Assembly: GCF_027579695.1 (NCBI RefSeq)
Contig: NC_083582.1
Span: 2,307,378 to 2,371,377 of the forward strand
Length of the DNA: 64,000 nt
Source of the DNA: Neoarius graeffei
Taxonomy: Eukaryota > Chordata > Actinopteri > Siluriformes > Ariidae
Direction: 5' to 3'
This document shows positions 1-10,975 of this stretch, one piece after another (positions within the stretch are counted from its first letter, which is position 1; each line of letters opens with the position of its first letter). The notes below the pieces were generated by a model. That model saw only the letters and a program-made list of their open reading frames with translations, was not told the origin of the DNA and made no database searches. The translations under genes were made by a program, and so were the position numbers.

Positions 1-184
1 CTCTTCGGAATTAAAAGCTGCGTGAGTCGCTCCTTAGTTTGAGTGTCCTGCGTCACTCGGTATAATCTATCCTTCATAATCGCGAAGTAGGGGAAGGACG
101 GGGTGGCGTTCGGCTGGAGCGTTTGACCATCGATTACTCTCACTTGGTCAAACGCATACCGCAGAGTCTTGTCTCGCGACTGCT

Positions 185-1672
185 CTAATGGGAAATCCGC
201 GAGGGATTCCCCAAGAGAGAGAGGAGGAGCCGGCGGCTCCTCACTCTGACGTGGAGATGACGTAGACGGCTCTGTGACAGCTGCTCCCGCCAAAGCGACA
301 CCGGGACCTCCCCTGTCAAATGGCAGGACCCACTCTCTACTAGGCGCATCATTAAACCCCGAAATCCCAGCCAATCAGTCCCCAAAATTAAAGAGTGGGT
401 AAGGCGAGGATTAACCGCTGCCATCACTATAAATTTTTCCCCACTGAAAATAATGTGGACCGACACCAAAGGGTAGCGGTGAACATCCCCGTGCACACAC
501 AACACCATCACCCCTTGTGCTCCCCCCAATGCCTCGTTTTGAACCAGGCTTTGGCAAATTGAGGTCTGATTACAACCAGAATCCACCAACGCCTGATATG
601 TAGCCCCTTGGATACTCACCGGTATGCGATACGCTCCGGCCCGATCGAGGGCGGCCTCTGGCGCATCGGGGATCCGAACCACCGCGCCCACTTCCATTGC
701 TGTGCACTGCTGTTGAAGGTGGCCCAGCTCCCCGCAGCGCCAGCAAACCGGCCCGGGCTTTCCCTCTGCACCGGTGATCTGGGGCTCACTCACCTGAGGT
801 GGGGGAGAGACAGACACAGAAGGGAGAAACGGGAGGGCACCGTGGGTGCGGCGGGCCGGCTGGGGTGGTGCCGGCCCCCGCCTCCGCGGTGGGGGAATGG
901 GGCGAGGACGGGACACAGGAGGAGGGGGAGAGAGAGAGAGAGAAGAGGAGAGAAGAGGTGATGCCATCTGCTGTCCTGCCGCCGGGACAGCCGCCAGATG
1001 ATCCTCCGCCAGCTCGACTGCCTGATCCAGTGACGCCGGGCGGTGGCACTGGACCCACTCTGCGGTTCCTGCTGGTAAGCGGGCGATGAACTGTTCCAGT
1101 AACAACTGGTCAACGATTCCCTCGGCGTCGCGATCGTTGGCCCTCAACCACCGCCAGCAGGCGTCCTGGAGCTGCTGGCCGAACGTGAACGGCCGGCCGA
1201 CTTCCTCCAACCGCAGCACGTGGAAGCGCTGGTGCTGTTGTTCCGGTGTGCGCCCCACGCGCTGGAGGATGGCCCGGCGGAGGTCCACATAGGCCAGCCG
1301 GCGGTCGGCGGGGAGCTGTAGCGCGGCCAGCTGTGCCTCTCCCATTAGCAGGGGGAGAAGGCGCGCCGCGCGCTGCTCCATCGGCCACCCCGAGGCTTCG
1401 GCGACCTGTTCAAATAACGTGAGGAACGCCTCGGGGTCGTCCTGCGGGCCCATCTTGGTGACAGTGAGGGGAGACTGGCCCACGGTAGGAGCACTGGTGG
1501 ACCCCGCCGATGCGAGGAGGTGCCGGAACGCCTGTCGATCTTCTTGTTGGGCCAACACCAGGGCCTCGAACCGCTCTTCTTGCTCCTTTCGGAGGGTGAG
1601 TAGCGCCTGGTGCTGGCTTTGCTGGGCCGTGGCAAGGGCGTGGACCAGTTCAGCAAACGGGGAGGACTCCAT
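185..1672 (-). pseudogene. gag-protease of Gmr1-like gypsy element, with SCAN-like capsid domain
   Basis: The open frame of 495 codons starts at the ATG at 1672 (MESSPFAELV), just downstream of the LTR and primer site. Residues of about 120-225 closely follow the SCAN domain pattern (RF, then a cysteine-tryptophan LRAN stretch, LLLEQFIARLP, EWVQCHRP). A CCHC zinc knuckle (CWRCGELGHLQQQC) lies near residue 310 and a retroviral-type aspartic protease motif (LVDSGCNQTSI) near residue 365. SCAN domains of vertebrate zinc-finger proteins are known to derive from gag of Gmr1-like elements. The last ~40 residues depart from the second copy, showing a small indel near position 300, so the polyprotein is broken. 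A purine-rich (AG)n tract at 926-958 encodes a Ser/Leu-rich linker. Gag would form the particle; protease would cleave the polyprotein. Confidence 0.88.
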
Positions 1673-1699
1673 GGGGCTGTGAGGCTGCTGTGCTCCAGA

Positions 1700-1717
1700 T
1701 CCCAGGTTTCGGCACCA
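1700..1717 (-). promoter_or_regulatory. primer-binding site complementary to tRNA-Phe 3' end
   Basis: In element orientation the site begins TGGTGCCGAAACC, one base after the LTR. This is the complement of the 3' end of vertebrate tRNA-Phe including CCA, with one mismatch (CCTGGGA for CCCGGGA). The site sets where minus-strand DNA synthesis begins. Confidence 0.85.
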
Positions 1718-1718
1718 C

Positions 1719-2026
1719 TGTAACGGTTCAGTATTGGTGGGTGGAGCGCAGAGGACGGCAGGACAGAGATCAGGTTCACAATAGCGTTTATTGCTAGACT
1801 TTTCAGCTTAACAATGTTCCACACTCAAACAGACACACACAACTGGCGTCTTGTTCAGGGCTGACCTCTCTCCGCTCTCGCTCTCCCTCCTGATATAGGG
1901 CACGGTCACTGGGAAGACACACAAACACAGGTTAATTGCTCTCAGGTGTAGTGATTCTGCCACTTACCTTCCCTGACTCCGCCCTCCTGTCACAGACCGG
2001 TGCTTGACCACGCCCCCGCTGCCACA
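1719..2026 (-). repeat. 5' LTR of the first Gmr1-like element (308 bp)
   Basis: In element orientation it starts TGTGGCAGCGGGGG at 2026 and ends CCGTTACA at 1719, giving TG...CA ends. It matches the LTRs at 15976-16289, 20616-20935, 8375-8709 and 54328-54639. It contains AATAAA on the minus strand in the part shared with the others. Confidence 0.92.
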
Positions 2027-2274
2027 CTCAGGTTTAGCACCTGTCTCAAGAGATGCAGGTGTGCTGGAAGCGCTATCAGCAGGGCATGAATGATTACTTA
2101 AATCTGGATATAGTTTTTTTTTTAATTCTGTGAAAATCATCCCATACTGGTTTCATTCTGACCCATTCTAAATAGCCTTTAGTCATATAATCATAATCCC
2201 ATTCTGGGTTGCCCAATCCCTCGTATATTTGTCTATGTGCTGAAGCGAGATACTCTGGTTTAAAAGTTCCTGCA

Positions 2275-2783
2275 ATGGACAATGTTCTTGAATTTCCTCC
2301 ATTTGTACACAGTCTGTCTGACTGTGGATTGCTGGAGTCCGAACTCTTTAGAGATGGTTTTGTAACCTTTTCGAGCCTGATAAGCATCAACAATGCTTTT
2401 TCCTTTGTTCGTGCCATGATGCCCTTCCAAAACGTGTTGAGAAGATCAGACTTTGATAGATCCCTGTTCTTTAAATAAAACAGGGTGCCCACTCACACCT
2501 GATTGTCATCCCATTGATTGAAAACACCTGACTCTAATTTCACCTTCAAATTAACTGCTCATCCTAGAGGTTCACATACTTTTGCCACTCACAGATATGT
2601 AATATTGGATCATTTTCTTCAATAAATAAATGACCACGTATAATATTTTTTGTCTCATTTGTTTAACTGGGTTCTCTTTATCTACTTTTAGGACTTGTGT
2701 GAAAATCTGATGATGTTTTAGGTCATATTTATGCAGAAATATAGAAAATTCTAAAGGGTTCACAAACTTTCAAGCACCACTGT
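2275..2783 (-). mobile_element. Tc1-like transposon 5' end with broken transposase start
   Basis: On the minus strand the sequence starts at 2783 with the fish Tc1 terminal sequence (CAGTGGTGCTTGAAAGTTTG) and runs through the usual A/T-rich leader to a transposase start at about 2418 (MARTKE). Frameshifts follow at once; pieces of the helix-turn-helix region (KVTKPSLKS, QSDRLCTNGG) appear in shifted frames. Homology stops near 2275. The same open frame then runs on to 2094 through unrelated sequence (FKPEYLASAHRQIYEG...), whose source I do not recognise. The rest of the transposase and the other terminus are missing. Confidence 0.8.
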
Positions 2784-2789
2784 ATGTGT

Positions 2790-3420
2790 GTGACTTCAGA
2801 GAGGAGCTCAGTGTGGTGATAGATTTGGGATAGAAACTGTTTTTGAATCTTGTGGTGTGTGCTTTGTTCTGTAACACTTGCCTGAGGACAGACATTCGAA
2901 CAGCTGATGGGCGGGGTGGGATGAGTCCTTTAGGATGCAGTGTGTTTTCTGCAGGCAGTGGGACGTGTATATGTCCTCAAGAGCAGGCAGATGCTTGTTG
3001 ATGATTTTTTTCTGCAGTCTTTCTGACTCTTCACAGTGCCTTCTTATCCGCTGCAGAGCTTTTACCATACCACATCAAGATGCCGCGTGTGAGGACGCTC
3101 TCAATGGTACAGCGGGAGAAGGACATCAGCAGCTGTTGGGACAGATTGATTTTCCTGAGAGTTCTCAGGAAATGTAGTCTTTGCTGTGCTTTTTTAACGA
3201 GGCAGTGTGTGTTGTATGTCCACGTCAGGTCCTCTGATATGTGTGAACCCAGGAATCTGAAACTCGAAACTCTCTCTCCACTTCTTCTCCATTTATGTTC
3301 TGTAGCAGATGAACATCTTGACGTCTTCTGAAATCAACTATCAGTTACTTGGTCTTTTTAGTATTCAGAGCTAAGTTGTTCTCAGCACACCAGTCTGTCA
3401 GCCTTTGAACCTCCTCTCTG
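2790..3420 (-). mobile_element. non-LTR retrotransposon 3' coding fragment (CR1/L2/Rex-like)
   Basis: The minus strand encodes the C-terminal part of a LINE reverse transcriptase: VDFRRRQDVH, then FRFLGSHISEDLTW, VKKAQQRLHFLRTLRK, and further on SLQDIYTS-like and KDSSHPAHQLFE. These match the post-catalytic thumb of teleost CR1/L2/Rex-type LINEs and are similar to the better preserved copy at 31550-34646. The frames are interrupted, so this is a dead 3' fragment. It abuts the Tc1 terminus at 2783. Confidence 0.8.
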
Positions 3421-3427
3421 TCGGAGT

Positions 3428-3697
3428 TTCACTTCCACAAACTACCAGCACGTCAGCATTTCTCATCCGCAAACTACCAGCATGTCAATGTTTCTCCTCC
3501 ACAAACTACCAGCAGGTCAGCGTTTTGCATCCACATGATACCAGCAAGTCAGTGTTTTGCATCCACATGATACCAGCAGGTCAGTGTTTCACATCCATAA
3601 ACTACCAGCAGTTCCATGTTTTGCTTCCACAAACTACCAGCACATCAGCACTGCACTTCCACAAACTACCAGCAGTTCCATGTTTTGCTTCCACAAA
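3428..3697. repeat. minisatellite, ~32-bp unit, left block
   Basis: There are about eight imperfect tandem units of the form CTACCAGCAGGTCAGTGTTT followed by ctcatccacaaa. The array continues at 7359 after the hAT insertion. Open frames here are translations of the repeat. Confidence 0.93.
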
Positions 3698-4659
3698 CAG
3701 TGTTGGGCAAGTTACTTCAAAACTGTTTTGCGTTATTTATTACTTGTTACTGTCATTTTAAAGTACGGGTAATTCGTTACATTACAATATTACTGTATTT
3801 AAAATGTAAGGCATTACACTACTATTGCATTACTTTTAAGTTACTCTCACCAAAATAACTGGAAGTATGGATTTGGCAATCTAAATGTAGCTCAAGACGC
3901 TCAATTAGCTCATCACACATCAAGTGGAAGGTGACGTGGTATCTGACTGAGCTAGGCTTATGGTTAAAAACAGTAGAATATAATAGCCACAGTGATGCTC
4001 ATGGCACAATACAAGGAACAATCATCGCAAGAACAGACAAAAGGTCAAAGTCTGGCAAACTGTGATAGAAATACTGTAACTTTAGGCCTATTCATATTAA
4101 TATTAATTGAACTATATTGTATTGTAATGTCTAAAGATATTACAGGATACAAAATTAGCATTTCTATGCTTTTATTGTTTTCAAGTTTACAGCATTAAGC
4201 ATAGTTTATGCTTCATAAAAAAAAAAAAAGATTAGCCCTGAAGGATATGACTCCATCATTTCAGAAATTTAACAAAAATGAACATATTATGGCAAATCGT
4301 AGCCTACAATAAAACTGGCCTGAAAAAAAACCCCACAAGCCTTTTAAATCATGGCTAGACGATGACTATTAGCTATATGAGGCTACCCAGTCACATTTCG
4401 AAAAACGGAATTAGAAATAACAAAATCAAAGTACTTTTAATGATATTGAAGTGTTTAAGCCTATTAGCCCTTGAAGGAAAGGCAGCTCAATCACTTTAGT
4501 CTGACTTCCGACCAGAAAAAAAAAAAAAACTCAGTAATACAGGACAAAAATGTAAACAAACTGTCACTACCAAATATATAAACAGAGGCAGCATACATCA
4601 AACAAGGTCAGTAAAATTGACTTATATAGTGCGTGTGTGTGTTTAAGGATGGTGGGCAG

Positions 4660-7072
4660 CTAACCTATTTCACCACCTACTTGACTGAAATATCTGTTAA
4701 AGCGCATCAGAAGAAGGCAATGAAAGTGCCCATCACTAAGACGGTTGCGTTTTGGGGTGAGCACAAGACTGCCAAGACTGAAAAGTCTTTCTACTGGTGT
4801 GCTCGATGGTGTTGGTGCATTGTAACGGAGTGCGATTTTTTTTCATTCTTGGAAACAGATGGAGACTTTCCATCACAAGGGTAGAATTCAAGTAAGATGT
4901 TACCTCTGTTTCCACTGACATGGGTTTATCAGCCGAGCCATTCACCTGTTCATCAAAGGAGAAAAAGTCCTCCTCACTTGGGGCGACAGCAGCAGGTTGA
5001 GGGGGATCGGGCATCAGGGCTGCAGGTTCCTCTGTTGTTAGGGTGCGGCACTCCATTGTAAGGAGGAGAGTGATGTGATCTCTTCTGGTTTCCTCTTTTA
5101 CCCAGCACAGCTTAAACTTGGGCAGTGAGACAGAAGCCAGTAGTGCAGCCTTGGAATCAATTATTGCAACAAATCGAGTTTTGATTGCTCCCACAATAAC
5201 CTCAAGCAGCCCAGTGGTCATTGGTGAGAGACCATTTTTCATTGCTAAGGTTTTGGCCATAAGAACCTCTAGTGTTGGTTGAAGCGTGCCATAAAAACAA
5301 GTCTCCTCTCCCTGTAGGATGTCCAGTGCAACTGTGAAAGGCTTCATAATGGCACAGTATTCCTTAAGAAACTGGTATTCCCTGTCGTTCATACATTTAA
5401 TCTGAAACTGTGTGCAGAGATTATTAATGTCAGTGAGAGGCATTTCTGTGATTCTTGCATAGGCATCATAAAATGAGTTCCACCGTGTCACTGTGGGGAC
5501 AATCAACTTTTTACCGCTAACCTCTTCTACGCACTCAGCTGCAACTGTGGAATGGCTGGACTTTGCCCACAGCAAAGAACATTTGGCTGTAGTACTACGG
5601 TAGACCGCTCTTGATTCTGAATTGGTTGCAAGCCATTTATCAACCTCATTGTTTGCAACTAGATTCAGTGTATGGGCTGCACACCTATGGTGAGGAGGCA
5701 GGACACATAGCCCAACCTGGGCATCTTCATCATCAGCGCTAAGCACACTATGAAGGTCTGTAAAGTGCACTTCCCCTTCGCCACTGTCCTCCTCCTCCTC
5801 CTCCTCCTCCTCCTCTTCGGACTCAACATGCTGATACTCCTGAAATGCCTTCACAAAGTTGCTACTGTTATCGGTCACACATGCCATGATTTTGTCATGA
5901 GTAAGGCCATATTCTGAGAAAATGTCCTCAATCTCTGTAGCAATTTTATCATAAGTATGGCGACCCCTGAATCGTCTACAAGCTATTGCCACCTTCCTCC
6001 ATTTCAAACTTTCGTTGTCGATCCAGTGCACTGTGACCCCAAGGTAGCTTCTGTTATTTGCACTCCAAAGATCAGCGGTGGTGGACACATGGTTCTGTAC
6101 TTCAGTGGTCTTTTTGAGTTCCCTTGTCATGACTGTGTATGCCTTATCCAAGTCCTTTGTGAAGGTTTTTCTGCTTTGAAGTACATGCTGAAAATATAAG
6201 AAAATAGCCAGATATCAAATTCAATGGCCTAATATATAAACACTACACATTAGCTAAAGGGCCCTACAATGTGCACCCCTAATGAAAGCAACTATTTTTG
6301 TAAGGTATGGCCATGCTGAACATGAACAATGAACATTGAAACATTGGGGTGCACTAGGCTACCTGCCCCATGAGAACATTTATATTGAAAATCAGTGTGT
6401 GTCAAAAACTTTCAATATGTATGTAGAGAATTTGGTCTCTTTTAAGGGAAAGCTAATGAACCTATACAATTAGGTTACTTTCTAGGTGGAATTAAACATG
6501 CATAGACATGTCTCACCTTTCTCTTTGTCATGGATAGTAGGCATCTAGAAAGTAGCCTATATTGTATAAGTTCATTCTACATACTGTACATATGGAAAGT
6601 TTTTGACACACACTGATTTTTAATGTAAATGTTCTCATGGGAAGGTAGCCTAGTGCACCCCAATGTTTCAATGTTCATTGTTCATGTTCAGCACGCCCTT
6701 ACAAAAATGCTCCACATTATATTTCAAATTTATGAAATACATAGATTTTTTAAAAAGAAAAACCCATATGGGGCAGAAACAGGCAGTGCATCCCACATTT
6801 TTGATATTACCCTTCAAATTCAAGTTCATCTTATGGTTTATTGTATTAAACAGAAGTTTTTTGTAGACTACGTTTCATCTTAATATATATTGACGTGATT
6901 CACAAGGACGTTATGTCTGTTGAAAGCGGCAGCATATCTTCAACACCATACTCCGTGGACAGTTGACTATGATATTCTTCACATCCTTATTTTTCACAAA
7001 CTTAAAGTAATGGGCGTGTGCCCATCTGGAGAATGTGCTATCCGATGTTAGATCAGCTGCAGGTTCACTCAT
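4660..7072 (-). pseudogene. hAT transposase (BED finger exon plus catalytic exon), single frameshift near the end
   Basis: This gene would encode the DNA-cutting enzyme of the surrounding transposon. A first exon starts at the ATG at 7072 (MSEPAADLTS) and encodes a degraded BED-type zinc finger (YFKFVKNKDVKNIIVNC). The main exon begins at 6187 after a good acceptor (TTATATTTTCAG) and is open to 4736. It contains the hAT core (STTADLWSANNRSYLG, ACVTDNSSNFVKAF, and CAAHTLNLV around an insertion region). An 11-residue poly-Glu run arises from a TCC repeat at 5787-5818. At an A8 run (about 4838-4846) the frame slips. In the other frame the conserved hATC dimerisation domain follows ([19 protein letters not shown]) and ends with a stop at 4660-4662. 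Position 6151 is a TTG, not a start. Confidence 0.87.
6306..6700. repeat. inverted repeat inside the hAT intron
   Basis: The ~110-bp arm at about 6306-6420 (gctgaacatgaacaatgaac, ttggggtgcactaggctacc) recurs in reverse complement at about 6587-6700 with few differences. The arms are separated by ~170 bp. It looks like a foldback MITE that landed between the two transposase exons, or a folded segment of the element itself. Confidence 0.85.
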
Positions 7073-7358
7073 CTCTCTCTTCTGTGTGACTAGCCTTAAG
7101 GAAAAGGAAGTGAAACATTTTGCGCGGATGTTTCACCTCTGCTGATCTCGCGGTGATTTTGGCAAATTTGTATGAAAGAAAAAAAAAAACACCAATTCAT
7201 TCCAGGTTATAAATGCATTGTAACGCGCATTACTGACATTTGTACCGAGTAAAATATTACCAAATTTTTTTCTGTAATGCCTTTCATTACCACATTACCG
7301 CAAAAAGCAATGCATTACAGTCATTTGTTACTTTTGTAACGCGTTACTCCCAACACTG

Positions 7359-8003
7359 TCCACAAACTACCAGCACATCAGCGTTTCGCTTCCACAAACT
7401 ACCAGCAGGTCAGTGTTTTTCTTCCACAAACTACAAGCATGTCAGTATTTCTCATCTATAAACTACCAGCAGGTCGGAATTTTTCTTCCACAAACTAGCA
7501 GCATGTCAATATTTCTCATCTGTAAACTACAGGCAGGTCAGTGTTTCTATTCCACAAACTACCAGCACATCAGCATTGCGCTTCCACAAACTACCAGCAG
7601 GTCAGTGTTTCTATTCCACAAACTACCAGCAGGTCAGCGTTTTCACATCCATAAACTACCAGCAGTTCAGGAATTTGCATCCATAAACTACCAGCAGGTC
7701 AGTGTTTTTCTTCCACAAATTACAAGCATGTCAGTATTTCTCATCTATAAACTACCAGCAGGTCAGTGTTTCTATTCCACAAACTACCAGCAGGTCAGCG
7801 TTTCTCACCCATAAACTACAGGTAAGTCAGCGTTTCGCTTCCACAAACTACCAGCTCAGAGTTTCTCACCCATAAACTACAAGCAGGTGAATGTTTCGCT
7901 TCCACAAACTACCAGCAAGTCAGCATTTCTCACCGATAAACTACCAGCAGGTCAGCATTTCTCACCCATAAACTACCAGCAGGTCAGTGTTTCTCATCCA
8001 TGA
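7359..8003. repeat. minisatellite, ~32-bp unit, right block
   Basis: This block has about 20 imperfect units of the same repeat as 3428-3697. Units vary mainly in CCACAAA/CCATAAA and in the bases after CAGCA. It ends abruptly at a truncated gypsy gag. Confidence 0.93.
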
Positions 8004-8336
8004 GCTGGGCTTCCCCCAACAGGAATGGCAGTCGGTGAGCCGCCCACTGTGAGGTTGGCCATGAGCTCGCTTCTGCAACATGCTCGACGAAAGCGTCGGG
8101 TCATCCTGCGGCCCCATCTTCACCAGCTGGACGGGCACACTGGCTGCAGGAATGACGGCTGGAGCACCCGCAGACTGGACCCAGCTGCATATCACCTGCT
8201 GATTCTCTGCCTGGGCTTCAAGCAGAGCCCAGAAGCGCCGGTCCAGGTCGACGGACAGCACGATGAGGGTGTGCTGCTGACGCTGGAGGTCGTCGCCGAG
8301 CGTTTGGAGGAGTTCTTGGACTGGTTCAGATCCCAT
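8004..8336 (-). pseudogene. truncated gag N-terminus of gypsy element
   Basis: The frame starts MGSEPVQELLQTLGDD and contains QLVKMGPQDDP, the same motif as in gag of the other two Gmr1-like copies (KMGPQDDPEAF). After about 80 residues the frame shifts, and homology stops at the minisatellite, before the SCAN-like domain. The formal open frame continues to 7962 only by reading repeat sequence. Confidence 0.8.
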
Positions 8337-8477
8337 GGCGGCATTCGTTCCTCAGTCCTCGGTTTCGGCACCAGTGTAACAGTTCTTGGACTTTGGGAAC
8401 CCGAGGACCAGGAAGCAGGCTGCAGAACAGGTGAGTTCTTTTATTCTAGCACACTTTTCAGTGGCCAATCACAAACA

Positions 8478-8537
<60 letters not shown>

Positions 8538-8709
8538 ACAGGGTGTCACAGCTTTCTCTCTTGTTTCTGATTGTCTGAAAGACACACAGAGACACAGGTT
8601 AATAGACAGCCAGTAATTTGACACAGGTGCACCTCATCACATTACCTGCTGGTTCAATCTGCCACCTCGCCGTTCACGGCCGACGCTTGACCACGCCCCC
8701 ACTGCCACA
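8004..8709 (-). mobile_element. second Gmr1-like gypsy family, 5' fragment (LTR, primer site, gag start)
   Basis: Read on the minus strand, an LTR at 8375-8709 (TGTGGCAGTGGGGG...GTTACA) is followed by a tRNA-Phe-type primer site at 8356-8373 and by a gag start at 8336. The LTR contains a long CA run at 8479-8534. Gag breaks off at the minisatellite edge. The fragment belongs to a family related to, but distinct from, the elements at 1-2026 and 15976-20935. Confidence 0.86.
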
Positions 8710-8983
8710 ATTTGGTAGAAAGGGAAGATCACTGAGAGAACGTGATCGCTAGAAAGCCACGATGGCAATAACATCATTTTTTGCGATCACACTACATTCA
8801 AAATCAAACAAATATTTTAATTATTATTTATTGCGATGACCTCAAGGAGTCAAGTTGGGGATTTTGCGTTCACCTATGACAGTTAAGTATCTGAATAATT
8901 TTTAATAGTCGTGGTAAAGTCCCAAGCATTGTACTGTACAGTTTAAAGTTAACAGGTGTTAGTTGAGCAACAAGGATAAAAAT

Positions 8984-9368
8984 TCTCATCTTATCTCATC
9001 TCATTATCTGTAGCCGCTTTATCCTGTTCTACAGGGTCGTGGGCAAGCTGGAGCCTATCCCAGCTGACTACAGGCGAAAGGCGGGGTACACCCTGGACAA
9101 GTCGCCAGGTCATCACAGGGCTGACACATAGACACAGACAACCATTCACACTCACATTCACACCTACGCTCAATTTAGAGTCACCAGTTAACCTAACCTG
9201 CATGTCTTTGGACTGTGGGGGAAACCGGAGCACCCGGAGGAAACCCACGCGGACACGGGGAGAACATGCAAACTCCACACAGAAAGGCCCTCGCCGGCCA
9301 CGGGGCTCGAACCCAGACCTTCTTGCTGTGAGGCGACAGTGCTAACCACTACACCACCGTGCCGCCCC
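8984..9368 (-). repeat. tRNA-derived SINE, DANA/Mermaid/AFC type (copy A)
   Basis: Read on the minus strand it starts with a tRNA-like head (GGCGGCACGGTGGTGTAGTGG, B-box GGTTCGAGCCCC), followed by the conserved block TTTGCATGTTCTCCCCGTGT and the tail ending TAATGAGATGAGAT. Five copies of this SINE occur in the window. The tRNA-like head is an internal RNA polymerase III promoter. Confidence 0.93.
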
Positions 9369-10599
9369 CTAAATGAAGATTACTGGTTAATTATTTTGAA
9401 AAATCAGGGCAGATCTCCCTGAAAGCATATGACATAGTCAGAAATGTGTCTCTCAATGACTTGACATCGCTGATGTGTAAATTTGTCTTTTGGAATCTTT
9501 AATAGCTGTTTTTTTCCTGTTTACCCGTTTTTAATTCCTGCTTCTTATCCTGTTTTTTTACTAGAACAGCTCATATGTCACAGAACGCACACTCTCTCTC
9601 TCTTTACACAACTGTTTCACACCTGTTATGCTGTTTTGCAGACACCACAGTGTGCACAAGGAAAAGTGAAAGGAAAACCACACCATGTTTCAGTGAGTTC
9701 ATTCCCGTGTCATGTGATTTCAGGGAAAATAGCCTGATGTTTTTCTAATCACTCTCAGCAGTAATTTTCAGTTTAAAGATGAGTTAACACAACACACAAG
9801 CAACAAGAGCTCGCACAAAGCTGAACTGTGTCTTTAGAAAAGTAAATCCTTTCTCTTATTTCTACGCTGTGACAGGCACGTTAACATTTTTATGCTTCCT
9901 GTACTGTTCATTTCAGTTTATACAGTTTACTGAGTAAATGATAGTGTACTAATACATTAGAAATGAATTTATCAGGCTATTTAAGTGAAAGTTGTTCTTT
10001 TGTCTTCAGTCAGCTCTTTATGATCGTCAGGTACAGGGCACCGTTTATTAAAACAGTTGAACCTTTTAATGGGTGCCATTTATTCATCATTTAGCACAAT
10101 GTCAGGAAGAGAAAGGCACGTGGAAGTGGAAGCAAGTGCAGACTTGTCTTTAAGTAATCTCGTCAACATCAAACATAAAAGCATCAAATCAGCACACGGT
10201 CCTGGAGCCTTAATAGTTGTTACTCAAATCTAAATGAACAAAGTAAAAATAGTTATAAGTTCAGTAGAAATGAAGCTCTCAGAAGTCTGTGAGGAACAGC
10301 AGGTTTTTATTGCAGCACAGTGAACACGAGAGTTCAGCTCAGGCTGATAGCCATCTTTTATTTTCTCTCACACTGCGCTACACGATCTTATTCTAGGAAT
10401 TCACCGGACACGTTTTTCTGAACCATGCACCTCCTTTAACCCTGTGTTTTTCCACCATTATAACTGGTTCTACCTCTTTCTTTTTTGCTCTCAGGGCCTC
10501 GTGTTTTCTTACCGTTATTTCTGCTCTCATCACTGTTATTTCCTCATTACCCAGGCCAGCAAGAGGCCAAGTGTTTTCTACCAGTATCATTATTCCTCA
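9369..10599. other. no gene recognised
   Basis: This is about 1.2 kb of AT-rich DNA with only short open frames that resemble nothing I know. No terminal repeats, splice-flanked exons or RNA genes were seen. Confidence 0.6.
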
Positions 10600-10975
10600 G
10601 TCAAGTCAAGGCAGTTTATTTATTTCACACCTTTAACAGTAGACATTGCTGCAAAGCAGCTTTACAGAAAATAAAGATTTTAAACATGAATTAATAAATT
10701 TATCCTTGATGGTGAAGCCTGAGGTGACGGTGAGGAAAAACTCCCTCAGACAACACGAGGAAGAAACCTCGAGAGGAACCAGACTCTAAAGGGAACCCAT
10801 CCCCATCAGGGTGATAAGAGATAGCATGATTATAAATCACTCACTTCTCTAACTGTGTCCTACAGAGTCACAAAGTACAACTGCGTAACCAGGAAATTCA
10901 TTATAGTTTAACAGGAAGTCTGTTTTGTTGAAGTTATAAACTGTTCACTGATGGAGACTTGAGTGTAAAACTGTT
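10600..10975 (-). repeat. common fish interspersed repeat, copy 1
   Basis: In reverse complement this reads through AGGTTTCTTCCTCGTG, GGGAGTTTTTCCT, CTGTAAAGCTGCTTTGC and ends at TTGACTTGAC. It aligns along its length with the copy split by a LINE at 31255-31545 and 34650-34745, including the block TTCCTGGTTAC...TTGTACTT. No coding potential is visible; the class is unknown to me. Confidence 0.75.

Larger units (their letters stand above)
1..2026 (-). mobile_element. Gmr1-like Ty3/gypsy retrotransposon, 5' part, cut by window edge
   Basis: This is the 5' half of an LTR retrotransposon read on the minus strand: LTR at 1719-2026, tRNA-Phe primer site, gag, then protease. Position 1 corresponds to about 18884 in the complete relative at 15976-20935, so the element continues beyond the window into integrase. 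The two copies are closely similar over the shared part but differ by scattered substitutions and indels. By homology to the second copy, integrase would precede reverse transcriptase, as in Gmr1-type elements. Confidence 0.93.
3698..7358 (-). mobile_element. hAT DNA transposon, 3661 bp, complete with TIRs and 8-bp TSD
   Basis: The left end CAGTGTTGGGCAAGTTACTT and the right end (minus strand CAGTGTTGGGAGTAACGCG) form terminal inverted repeats. The 8 bases TCCACAAA occur exactly at 3690-3697 and 7359-7366, the TSD length of the hAT superfamily, and belong to the minisatellite unit. The element therefore jumped into the array, which reads on directly on both sides. It carries one transposase gene on the minus strand. 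Confidence 0.95.

Noticed and set aside
6149-6151. Start of the hAT transposase at 6151
   Set aside because: The codon is TTG, and the open frame extends upstream to a splice acceptor at 6188-6190.
3428-8003. Regular ~32-bp repeats that resemble a CRISPR array at first sight
   Set aside because: Units abut without unique spacers and vary throughout; in a vertebrate context this is a minisatellite.
9290-9366. tRNA-like sequences with A and B boxes in five places
   Set aside because: They are the heads of SINEs, always followed by the same SINE body, and not free tRNA genes.
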